Assembly: GCA_964497515.1 (NCBI GenBank) | Contig: CAZCCV010000015.1 | Span: 1-56,283, forward strand | Reading direction: 5' to 3' | DNA length: 56,283 nucleotides | From: CAZCCV01 sp964497515 | Lineage (GTDB): Bacteria; Armatimonadota; UBA5829; DTLH01 | Part shown: positions 1-7,965 of the stretch, one piece after another | Numbering within the stretch: the stretch's first letter is position 1 | Layout of the letters: every line of letters begins with the position of its first letter | Position numbers and translations under genes: made by a program | Notes under the pieces: generated by a model | What the model saw: the letters and a program-made list of their open reading frames with translations, nothing else | Databases searched by the model: none | Told to the model about the DNA's origin: nothing

Positions 1-1
1 C

Positions 2-55
2 AGTATTCCAATCTTTTTTCAGCCTCCCCTTTTTCCGTAACTTTGACACGCACCC
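2..55. repeat. 54-bp terminal inverted repeat, left copy
   Basis: These 54 bases are the exact reverse complement of 56230-56283 at the other end of the window. Identity stops after the run caccc; the next base differs. No gene lies in the repeat. Because the rest of the contig is ordinary chromosome, the likeliest reading is a dispersed genomic repeat at which assembly stopped. An element end such as a MITE or IS terminus is possible. Confidence 0.9.
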
Positions 56-131
56 TGACCGTGTCGCATTGCTCCCGCGTATGGCGAGCAGAATGCCTGC
101 CGGATGGGTGCGTATAGTCCGGCAAAGGTTG

Positions 132-160
132 TTGACACAACGGTTCGCCTCGACTACTAT
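132..160 (+). promoter_or_regulatory. sigma70-type promoter of the ftsB-like gene
   Basis: TTGACA at 132-137, a 17-nt spacer, and TACTAT at 155-160. This is a near-consensus promoter whose start point would fall about 30 nt upstream of the ATG at 197. Confidence 0.6.
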
Positions 161-196
161 AGTGAAGAACGCCCGGCGGCGCGGGAGGTTGTTCGG

Positions 197-571
197 ATGG
201 CAAAAAAGAGTGGCATGCTGCCTAAACAGGGCAGACGACGAAAGAAGAAACAGCAGCTCTTACAGATAATTGTATTTGGTGTTGTGGCAGTGGTCGTCGT
301 ACTGGTAGGGTTTGTCGTCATCCGAAAGGTAGCAAAACCCATCGGGCTTCTGTTCGCCGAGAGAGAACAAGTCCGTCAGATGCAGAAACAGCTCGCTGAC
401 GCCAAACAGGAAAAAAAGCAACTCCTCGAGAAAAAGAGAGTCATTGCTAGCCCCTCAGGCGCTGAAGCTGAAGCCCGCAGACTCGGCTACGTCCGACCAG
501 GTGAAGTCTCGATAGTGATAGAAGAGACCAGCGAACCAGCACCTAACGAATCCGTGGAAGGCAGTCGATAG
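197..571 (+). CDS. FtsB/DivIC-like septum formation initiator
   Basis: This 124-aa protein has a very basic N-terminus (KQGRRRKKKQQ, about residues 11-21), one transmembrane helix (about 24-45) and a charged coiled coil (about 55-85). The conserved end (EARRLGYVRPGEVSIVI) is typical of FtsB/DivIC. Members of the family form a bitopic complex with FtsL and FtsQ/DivIB at the division septum. I chose ATG 197 because GGGAGG lies 8 nt upstream at 183-188 and a consensus promoter sits before it. A longer in-frame reading from 104 would overlap the promoter. No division or enolase gene, a frequent neighbour of this family, is in view. The family call is based on architecture and the C-terminal motif, since sequence conservation in this family is low. 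Confidence 0.8.
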   Translation: MAKKSGMLPKQGRRRKKKQQLLQIIVFGVVAVVVVLVGFVVIRKVAKPIGLLFAEREQVRQMQKQLADAKQEKKQLLEKKRVIASPSGAEAEARRLGYVRPGEVSIVIEETSEPAPNESVEGSR

Positions 572-632
572 TCTATCTCCGTTTTCTTCTTGAATCATCC
601 ACAATAGGAATCCCCGCATAATAAGGTTGAGG

Positions 633-661
633 TTGACTTCGTTCATATCTGCCAATAGCAT
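633..661 (+). promoter_or_regulatory. candidate promoter of the deacetylase gene
   Basis: TTGACT at 633-638, a 17-nt spacer and TAGCAT at 656-661 lie in the 170-nt gap before the deacetylase gene. The -35 is good and the -10 is only moderate. Confidence 0.35.
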
Positions 662-742
662 GAGCCTGTCATTCGAGAGAACATTATCATCGCCCTTTAC
701 GTCATAGTTCATGTGTTGTGAAGTGTGCGTGGAGAGAGTTTA

Positions 743-2485
743 TTGAGCAAAAGAAGAGCTATTGGCCTTGTACTGGGCGCCTTATGTCTTGTCGTTACAT
801 CAATTCTGCCTGCTGTCGGCAGCACTTATGCTGAACACCTCATTTTAGCTACGGCTCGCATTAGTGAAGGTGATTACGACGGAGCCGTCGCCGAAATCAA
901 CTCAGCTCTTACGCGCAGATCGGACGATCCGCTGGCTCAACTGGCGTTAGGCATAGTCTTTTTGAACACACTTCAATCAGCACAGGCCGAAAAGCAGTTT
1001 CAATCGGCTCTTCTGATGTCGGAAGGCCAAAACCCGATTGCAAGCTACGGCCTCGGCATCTGTCATTTGTCATCTGGACGAAACGAAGCGGCAGTGAAAG
1101 CGTTTAGGCAAGCGGGGACAGATGCGGCCTACGACATCGAACCTACTATGTCGTACATTGCTGCACTTTCCGGAAATTGCTATCAAGGTGAATCCAAAAA
1201 CCCTGTAATGCAGAGTATTGCTGCCTATGGGTTGTTCAAAGACGACAAATTCGCTGAATCTGCAGAAATCCTCTTCGATATTTGCAAAGACTGGAAGGGG
1301 TTTAGCGAAGATACAGGGCCGGTGATGTTCTTCGATCCGGCTAAACCGTTCACTTTTGCCAACAAAAAACTCGCTCGTCCCTACAAAACACCAAACGAAG
1401 CTGAACCAAACCTGAAAAAGGTGAGTGGCAGAGTGACTCTCCGAGCCGACTTGGAGAATGCCGAAGGCATTTCCTACGTGCTCTATTTTGTGGACGATAT
1501 AATGGTGGGCATGGTAAATCACCATCCGTTTGAGTGCGTTTGGGATACTACACTGTTCGCCAACACTCCGCACAGCATCAGAATAGAAGGGCGCGATATT
1601 GCAGGGACGATTCTTTCAGAACAGTCTCTGAGAGTTGCAGTGAGCAACTCTGGCTCTTCCACAATGGGATCACCAAAGTCTGATGATGTGAAACAGGTTG
1701 AAAGCCGACTGTGGGAGCTGATCCAGATCAAACCCTCCCGGAGGTTGACATATTACACTCTGGCGAAGAACCTGAAAGCATTGAAGAACCACGCTTCGGC
1801 GCTTTCTTATATGGAACGAACTGTCGGTATCAATCCGGCTTTTATGGATTCAATGAAGATTCTCACAGAATGGCACGCGCCGATTGCTCCATATCGTGAG
1901 ATTAGAAAAGGCAATCCCAATCTCAAACTCGCGGCGATTACTTTCGACGATGGCCCCAATCCGAATACCGGTAGGCTTCTCGATATTCTGGCGCAGAAGA
2001 ATGTAAAAGCGACGTTTTTTGTTGTTGGCAGTATGGCCGAGGCTCACTCCGATATGCTTCAGCGTATTGCGGCCGATGGGCACGAGATAGAGAACCACAC
2101 ATATTCACATCGCAACCTGCGTTACCTGTCGGATAGTGAGATCATCAAAGAGCTCGTACGCACCACTGCGATTGTACGTGACCTTACCGGACAATCCTCA
2201 AAGTATTTCCGCCCGCCAGGTGGCAACAATAACAGTCTCCTCAACCGTTCGGCAGGCAGACTCGGGTTTTCGTCTGTCTTTTGGACAATTAACGTAGGAA
2301 ATACCGAGGGCACTAAGCCGGATTATATTCTCCACCAGGTTAAGAAGGAGCTCGTGCCAGGTAGTATTATTCTGATGCACAACGTCGAGGAGGTTACGCT
2401 TCTAGCTCTTCCGAGGGTGATCGACGAGTTGAGAGCTAAGGGTTACAAACTGGTCACGCTAGAGCAGCTTCTTGCTGCAAAGTAG
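743..2485 (+). CDS. secreted TPR - Ig-like - polysaccharide deacetylase fusion
   Basis: The protein has about 580 residues. It begins with a signal peptide or anchor (residues 1-27), followed by TPR-like helical repeats (about 30-145) and an Ig-like beta domain (about 220-305). A second TPR-like stretch spans about 325-380, and a C-terminal NodB domain covers about 395-575. The NodB motifs are intact: TFDDGPN with the catalytic and metal Asp pair, HTYSH supplying the two zinc histidines, and RPPGG. Family members remove N- or O-acetyl groups from chitin, peptidoglycan or exopolysaccharide outside the cell. The TPR and Ig parts suggest docking to a partner or cell-wall polymer (inference). I prefer the TTG at 743, with GGAGAG 6-7 nt upstream; a GTG at 725 would add six residues. 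The gene is followed by a hairpin terminator and a convergent gene. Confidence 0.85.
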   Translation: MSKRRAIGLVLGALCLVVTSILPAVGSTYAEHLILATARISEGDYDGAVAEINSALTRRSDDPLAQLALGIVFLNTLQSAQAEKQFQSALLMSEGQNPIASYGLGICHLSSGRNEAAVKAFRQAGTDAAYDIEPTMSYIAALSGNCYQGESKNPVMQSIAAYGLFKDDKFAESAEILFDICKDWKGFSEDTGPVMFFDPAKPFTFANKKLARPYKTPNEAEPNLKKVSGRVTLRADLENAEGISYVLYFVDDIMVGMVNHHPFECVWDTTLFANTPHSIRIEGRDIAGTILSEQSLRVAVSNSGSSTMGSPKSDDVKQVESRLWELIQIKPSRRLTYYTLAKNLKALKNHASALSYMERTVGINPAFMDSMKILTEWHAPIAPYREIRKGNPNLKLAAITFDDGPNPNTGRLLDILAQKNVKATFFVVGSMAEAHSDMLQRIAADGHEIENHTYSHRNLRYLSDSEIIKELVRTTAIVRDLTGQSSKYFRPPGGNNNSLLNRSAGRLGFSSVFWTINVGNTEGTKPDYILHQVKKELVPGSIILMHNVEEVTLLALPRVIDELRAKGYKLVTLEQLLAAK

Positions 2486-2490
2486 TGGTT

Positions 2491-2532
2491 TAAGCTGGGG
2501 CGGACAGTATTTCGCCCCCAGCTTATCTTTTT
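2491..2532. terminator. terminator between convergent genes
   Basis: TAAGCTGGGG (2491-2500) pairs with CCCCAGCTTA (2516-2525) and is followed on the plus strand by a T-rich run (2526-2532). It closes the deacetylase gene and may also serve the convergent gene, whose stop codon overlaps the T-run. Confidence 0.75.
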
Positions 2533-5500
2533 ATGGCCAGTTAATATTGAGCACACGCAACAGCTTTCTCAGTTTGCCATCGGTGTGCTTGAAGCAACTA
2601 CTGATTCCGGTTATGGTAATCACACGGCCGGCCGTAAATGACGTGCCGTTCAATCCCACCCTGATTCCAACGTTTTCGACCCCGCCGGTGGTGGAGCCAT
2701 CGGTGATTCCGCTGCCGTCATCTATGTAGAAGAACTGTTCGGCAGGATCGATCTGTGTGATCTTCCCGGTGAGCTTAACCAGAAGCCCGATGTTGTTTAC
2801 ACTAGCGCTTTCGGTAAGCGTCGAGTTCCGTATCTCCCAAGTCCCTTCTTGGAGGTCAAAGGATTTCCCTCCGAGGCCGAGCGTACCTAGGAACAGCGGT
2901 TCAATAGCGGTTGTCCTCGACGCCATTGTGAGCTGACTTACAGCAATGCATCTTTCACCGTCTGGCGTCGTAGACATAACACCTTTGATGTTCGCTGAGT
3001 CCCCGACTTTGACAGTCCAGTTTGAAAGTGTGGAAAGATCAAGTCGAATACCTGCGTGCCGATCAGCTTCTTCGATGTAAGCTGTCTTTGCCGGTATGCC
3101 GGCACCTGGCAAGGCTGTAATCTGCTTGCCGTTCAAGTAGACGTACTCGCCGTCTTCCATATTCTTTGTATCAGATAGTCTTTGGCTCTCCGGCATAAAT
3201 GGAGAGACGCTGTCTATCACTATATCGTCGAAGTACAGCCCCAACACTACGCCAGTATCACCGGGCCAGTTAGTAATTCCCAACTGCACTTCCAGTGTTG
3301 CTGCTTCTGCCGGTGGAGTCATTCGGATCATTGGCTTGGTGGAGCCACCGTATAGACCCGAAAGATACTGTGTCCAGCTCGTAGGAGCAATCATCAGCCC
3401 TGGGTGTTCTGCTCTTGAAATTTCAGTGCCGTTAGCTCTTCGCCATACAAAAGCCCAGAATCCTGCTGCCCAGGTGCCTTCTTCCATCCGGCACTTCAAA
3501 TAACAGTTGTACTGCTTGGAAGGATCCACGGGCACGCGTTTCGATGCAGTCGGTCTCAACCAAGCGTATGCCCAGTATGGAGCAGTCGGGTTGTGTGTGC
3601 CCGTGCGAATCCACGCCGATGCTGTTCCACCAGGTGTGGTATTGTCGTGAGCTTCTCTGCCCCAGTTGTACATCCTGGGGTTACCTCCACCGTCGTTTAC
3701 AAAGAGTTCCCATCCGTCTGGCTTGGTGGGGTCTGCCGGATCGATTATCTCGAAGTCACCGTTGTACTGCCCGATTTCTTCTTTGCTATCAAGCACAACG
3801 TTCTTCACAAGTGGCAGACCGAGGCTCGGAATAGTAATATTTGCGATCTTTGCACCATAGTTCGGCGCATCTGAGAACAGTTCGTATGTGCCGGGCGCAA
3901 GATCGAATGCCCAGTAGCCTGTGTTATCGGTTACAAGAGCAGTCCTGCTTGCCACGCCTCCAACCTGCACAACAGCGTTATATATTGGGTTACCGAGGGC
4001 ATCTTTCACCCATCCGCAGGCCATACCGCCAAACTCTGTAGTCGAATGGATTTGAATCTCCCGTATATCGTGAGTCGGCGGCCAATATGGATTATCAAAC
4101 TTGAGTCGAATGCCTCGGATTCCGTTAAGTGGCATCCGGAAAGCATCTGCTGCCAGATTTGATCGGACTGGGTAGCCGTGAAGCGTCTGAGTCGCTGAAT
4201 AGACGGTAGTAACACTCGAGTTGCCTTCCCAGGATGCCGGGTCAAGTGGCGTTCCGCTGGTCATAACGTCTATCTGATAGTCATCGCGCGATATTGTGTT
4301 TTCCAGATACCTGTAAATGGTGATACCGCTGATGTTCGTTGGTGTAGTTAGGTCGATGTAGAAATACGTTGGATCTTCTGGCCACCAAATGGTCGACCAG
4401 GCGCTGTCGTAATCGCCATCTACAGCCCTGCCTGCCACGTTTCCTCCGTCGGAGTTACTGGCGCTTACTTTGGATGTCTTCCCAGCGATGATATTCTTTC
4501 CTGCAAGTCTACTAAGCTGCAGGTTTTGTGTGATCGGAGTATCATCGTGGACAATAATCTGAGCATCTGCCGATGGTTCCCAACCCTGCTTCCAAGTGGC
4601 GATGTAGTAGCTGCCCGGAGAGACGAACTCTGGCCCGTAGTAACCGTTGGTGTCGGTAGTGAGATAGATCATAGCGTCTGCAGTTGCAAAGGGTGTCTTC
4701 TTTATACCGACTGCTGCACCAACAACAGGATTTCCCATTGTATCAGTCACACGTCCGGAGACCAGGCTGCCTCCCACAATCTCCACCCGGGTAGTTGCCA
4801 GGTTACTGGCTCTCAGCCCGTCCATTACGTAAAGCTGAACATCGAAATCCGTGTATATTTGAGGAGCTACGCCCGAGTAGATTGGTGTAAATGCTGTGCT
4901 TGGACTCATCCAGCGGTACTGCAGAGGCTGACCTTCAGGGTCGTAGCTGCCGCTTGCGTCTATCGTATACCTTTGCCCGCGTCGAACCCGGATCTTCTCG
5001 GGGATTACTGCCACAGGTTTGCGGTTTATAGTCTTGATTTCGTCGGGATACTCAGGAATGACGAGTGGCGTTACAGACGTCGACGGGCTCAGGTTTGTAC
5101 GCACCTTGTAAGTGCCCAAATTGGTATTTCCACTCAGATACTCTTCAGCGAACTCTGTGAGCGGCAGTTGATGGAACTCCACCTGATCTCCAGTCACGAT
5201 TTTCAGAAGAAGGATTTCTGCTGCAACGTAGCTCGGTGCAAGTGCGCCCGACTTTGCATGCACGAATGGGTTCCATGTGGGTATCGCCCCATCTACCTCA
5301 TCTGTATCCCAGTCGTCCCACGTTGGGTGGGCGTTCTTCGGGAACACGTATATGCCATTCGTGTTTGTATACCCCATATACTTCACTCTATCCGGGAAGT
5401 ATTTTGCATCAGCGTGGGGAACCATCGGATGGCTGATCTGATAAACATATACCGCAGCACCAGAAAGCGGCTGATCGTTCACATCATATACTGTAAGGCG

Positions 5501-7543
5501 GTTGTCCTGCGGTATCAATTCATCGAACCGAACTCCGGGGAGTCCTATCCGTTGCTGCCTGTAGTGGTCGGTGAGCCCCGCATTTGCGGGGTGTAACCAC
5601 ATATGGCAACTGACCATAAGTGGAGCGTAACCAAGTCCTAACTGGCTCCGATAGCCAAGGAAACCCGACGATAACATTGCCGTGTGGCCGCCATCTATTG
5701 CAGGATACAACCTAGTTCCTGCGTAAGGCGTGCCGTTTTCGTCTTTCAGAAGCATATTATATGTGGTCGTCGGGTGGCCATATAGGTCTGGAAGCCCGTA
5801 GGTAGTGTGTCCTATCTCGTGACCTATTGCAGGGTCAAAGTCCATCACTGTGCTGTTTTCGGGTTCCATATCCGGGAAGCCGCCGTCGTAGTATTCTTCG
5901 TTGATTACCCAGGGTTCATCCTGCCAGTTGCCGTAGAGGCGTTCGTAGTAGTTGTCTACACGGATGGAGTCTCTTATACCTACAAGGCTTGTGGTCGGGT
6001 AGATGGTATCGCGCATAAGCAGCGCCATCCTGTCAACCTCTGCATTGCACCAGTCGTAGTCACTGAACGAACCAACCAGATTCAATCGTCTGCCAGTGTA
6101 ATCGTTGCTGAATTTTACAGGATCGTAGCCCCATCTAAACGACCTCGCAATGTTCAGCTCACATCGTTCGTTGTTTGCTTCACAGATCTCCGAAATGGCA
6201 TTGTTCGGGTCGACTGTTACCCTTACAAACACTGGACTCTGTGTCCAAGTCCACGGGAACGACACTGTAGTAGTCGCTTCTGGCGCCAGTGCCGAAGTGA
6301 TTGTAGCGGTTTGGGTTATAATCGGGTGTTCGTCGGGGTCGACTACAAAATTGTTGTTCGCGTCCGGTATCAATTCAAACCGCACCACTGTCCCAGCAGG
6401 AACCGTCTGATACCCGAAGTTGCCGATGTGGGCGACGGATGTCACTGTCTCACCTTCGCTCGGCCACTTCTTCGTTGCTTTGGCGGAATACCGCGGCAAG
6501 CGTTCCACATACATCAAGCACAGGTCAGGCTGGTTCCAGGAGATAACTGTAATCGGATAGGTGGAGGTCATACCACGGAATTTTGCTGTAAGTGTGCATG
6601 TTCCGATAGACTTTCCAGTTACCAGGCCGTTTGAGTCTACCGTAGCTACACTTGAATTGCTTGTAGACCACGTAATGAAAGGCTTGGCGTCGAAGTTGCT
6701 CCAGTTCCAGTAACCGCGGGCTTCGAAGTTGGTTATGTCCACCCACTCGCCTTCGATTTGTGCTTCCAGTCCGAACTGTTTCTTTGATCCGTTCACTACG
6801 CGACTATCTGAACGAATAACGTTTGCATCCGGGTCAATTCTCTGATTAGTATAAGGAGCAGTCTGGAAATAGTCTCTATACACTATTTCTAACTGTCCGG
6901 GGGATGGCGGGTTTGATGTATAGAAATTCTTTCTGAATATTAATTCATCCATAACGACGTCAGTTGAAGAATCGCCGATATAGACTTTGCTATCCGACAT
7001 CGAAGACGGATTCATAAATGCAGTGCCATCAAAGATAACGCTATCTACACAGACTTTGTCAATCCAAAGAGCAAGCCCTTTAGGAGGCCCTGCGTGATCG
7101 TTCCAGGTGACCGCTATGTGGTGCCATTTGCCTGTCAGCCAATCCGACACATCATAGCGAGTTGCAGCGGTGCGGTTTGGTGTGATCATAACGAACCGCA
7201 ACGTGCCAGCGGCAGACTTTTCAATGAGCATCCCATTGTTCGGATCGCCGACCCTTAGTATTCTGTGGGTAACACCATCGTTACCGTTCCAGTTTGGCTT
7301 AATCCAGAACTCAATCATTCCTCGGTTTTGGATTAGCAGCGGGTTCTCTATGCCTACAGCACTGTTCAGCAAAACGCCGTTTCCGACTGTCCCTGGTGCG
7401 TTTGGCGGCGCACCTGCAGGCTTAGCCGTTTTCACACTGTTCGCGATAGTGGCATCTGTAAACCATGCGAGTGATGCCTCCTGAGACTGAGCCAGGCAGA
7501 TTTGCGGCATCAAAGTGAGTAGTAGAACATAGAAATACCTCAC
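2531..7543 (-). CDS. large secreted M6-like metalloprotease with LamG, Big2, CARDB and discoidin-like domains
   Basis: A 1670-aa exported protein with signal peptide (residues 1-18, ending CLAQ). Visible modules in order: a LamG/concanavalin-like domain (about 45-215), a Big2-type Ig domain (about 265-340), a CARDB-like domain (about 350-470), and a peptidase region. The peptidase has HEIGH near residue 574 followed by GLPDLYGHP, which resembles the M6 (immune inhibitor A) zinc motif. After it come a PKD-like segment, two carboxypeptidase-regulatory-like folds, an F5/8-type (discoidin) domain, a carbohydrate-binding-like jelly roll, and two C-terminal OB-like domains. The role is probably extracellular protein or glycoprotein degradation (inference from domains). 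The start is GTG 7543 with AAAGGAGG just upstream. A LacI-type palindrome lies 41 nt upstream, suggesting sugar-dependent control. Module borders are approximate. Confidence 0.8.
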   Translation of the reverse strand: MRYFYVLLLTLMPQICLAQSQEASLAWFTDATIANSVKTAKPAGAPPNAPGTVGNGVLLNSAVGIENPLLIQNRGMIEFWIKPNWNGNDGVTHRILRVGDPNNGMLIEKSAAGTLRFVMITPNRTAATRYDVSDWLTGKWHHIAVTWNDHAGPPKGLALWIDKVCVDSVIFDGTAFMNPSSMSDSKVYIGDSSTDVVMDELIFRKNFYTSNPPSPGQLEIVYRDYFQTAPYTNQRIDPDANVIRSDSRVVNGSKKQFGLEAQIEGEWVDITNFEARGYWNWSNFDAKPFITWSTSNSSVATVDSNGLVTGKSIGTCTLTAKFRGMTSTYPITVISWNQPDLCLMYVERLPRYSAKATKKWPSEGETVTSVAHIGNFGYQTVPAGTVVRFELIPDANNNFVVDPDEHPIITQTATITSALAPEATTTVSFPWTWTQSPVFVRVTVDPNNAISEICEANNERCELNIARSFRWGYDPVKFSNDYTGRRLNLVGSFSDYDWCNAEVDRMALLMRDTIYPTTSLVGIRDSIRVDNYYERLYGNWQDEPWVINEEYYDGGFPDMEPENSTVMDFDPAIGHEIGHTTYGLPDLYGHPTTTYNMLLKDENGTPYAGTRLYPAIDGGHTAMLSSGFLGYRSQLGLGYAPLMVSCHMWLHPANAGLTDHYRQQRIGLPGVRFDELIPQDNRLTVYDVNDQPLSGAAVYVYQISHPMVPHADAKYFPDRVKYMGYTNTNGIYVFPKNAHPTWDDWDTDEVDGAIPTWNPFVHAKSGALAPSYVAAEILLLKIVTGDQVEFHQLPLTEFAEEYLSGNTNLGTYKVRTNLSPSTSVTPLVIPEYPDEIKTINRKPVAVIPEKIRVRRGQRYTIDASGSYDPEGQPLQYRWMSPSTAFTPIYSGVAPQIYTDFDVQLYVMDGLRASNLATTRVEIVGGSLVSGRVTDTMGNPVVGAAVGIKKTPFATADAMIYLTTDTNGYYGPEFVSPGSYYIATWKQGWEPSADAQIIVHDDTPITQNLQLSRLAGKNIIAGKTSKVSASNSDGGNVAGRAVDGDYDSAWSTIWWPEDPTYFYIDLTTPTNISGITIYRYLENTISRDDYQIDVMTSGTPLDPASWEGNSSVTTVYSATQTLHGYPVRSNLAADAFRMPLNGIRGIRLKFDNPYWPPTHDIREIQIHSTTEFGGMACGWVKDALGNPIYNAVVQVGGVASRTALVTDNTGYWAFDLAPGTYELFSDAPNYGAKIANITIPSLGLPLVKNVVLDSKEEIGQYNGDFEIIDPADPTKPDGWELFVNDGGGNPRMYNWGREAHDNTTPGGTASAWIRTGTHNPTAPYWAYAWLRPTASKRVPVDPSKQYNCYLKCRMEEGTWAAGFWAFVWRRANGTEISRAEHPGLMIAPTSWTQYLSGLYGGSTKPMIRMTPPAEAATLEVQLGITNWPGDTGVVLGLYFDDIVIDSVSPFMPESQRLSDTKNMEDGEYVYLNGKQITALPGAGIPAKTAYIEEADRHAGIRLDLSTLSNWTVKVGDSANIKGVMSTTPDGERCIAVSQLTMASRTTAIEPLFLGTLGLGGKSFDLQEGTWEIRNSTLTESASVNNIGLLVKLTGKITQIDPAEQFFYIDDGSGITDGSTTGGVENVGIRVGLNGTSFTAGRVITITGISSCFKHTDGKLRKLLRVLNINWP

Positions 7544-7583
7544 GTAGTTCCTCCTTTGGAATGTACGATAGCAATATTAAGAC

Positions 7584-7597
7584 TGCAACCGGTTGCA
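7584..7597. promoter_or_regulatory. LacI-family-type operator palindrome
   Basis: TGCAACCGGTTGCA is a perfect 14-bp palindrome with a central CG, the form recognised by LacI/GalR-family repressors. It lies 41 nt upstream of the GTG start of the large metalloprotease, near the position of its promoter. No LacI-family gene is in the window. Confidence 0.6.
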
Positions 7598-7965
7598 CAC
7601 GGTTCCATGTCATTATCGGCAGAAGCTGTCTATTCATACAACCTTCACTGCTTACAATTCATAGAAGCCCAGTGCAGTGGTTTGACGCTCCTGCCTCAGC
7701 GTGGTACAATCTTGCCTGATCGTGAACGAGAACTACTCAAGAACTCTGCACACTGCTCGCCAGACTAAAGAAGGAATGAGACGCCGCTTAACCGAACTCC
7801 ATTCCAGACTTAACCACAGCATTCAGACATTCTCTTACTGCTCCGACGGGCGTTTTCGGTTCTCTGTCCAATCCGTGGGCGAAAACGGGCCAACTGCACC
7901 CGTAGCAGAGCACAAAAGGATTGCACTGTGAATAAGATGATAGCCGCAACTAAAGAGGTGTATCC
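7598..7965. other. intergenic region and long leader of the phosphatase-like gene
   Basis: This stretch has no gene I can support. It holds a good plus-strand promoter (7682-7710) followed by about 250 nt of leader. Within the leader CGTTTTCG (7851-7858) and CGAAAACG (7880-7887) could form an 8-bp stem. A 51-codon reading frame at 7776-7931 lacks a convincing SD spacing and resembles nothing I know. Confidence 0.5.
7682..7710 (+). promoter_or_regulatory. sigma70-type promoter with a long leader
   Basis: TTGACG at 7682-7687, a 17-nt spacer and TACAAT at 7705-7710. The next supported start codon is at 7966, so the transcript would carry about 250 nt of untranslated leader, or an unannotated short RNA. 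Confidence 0.55.

Noticed and set aside
4526..6634. Long plus-strand reading frames of 356 and 275 codons (4526-5596 and 5807-6634)
   Set aside because: They lie antisense to the large protease, have no SD or recognisable domain, and their composition is that of a reverse-strand shadow.
7776..7931. 51-codon frame in the leader before the phosphatase-like gene
   Set aside because: The purine run sits 1 nt from the ATG, too close for an SD, and the peptide has no recognisable features.
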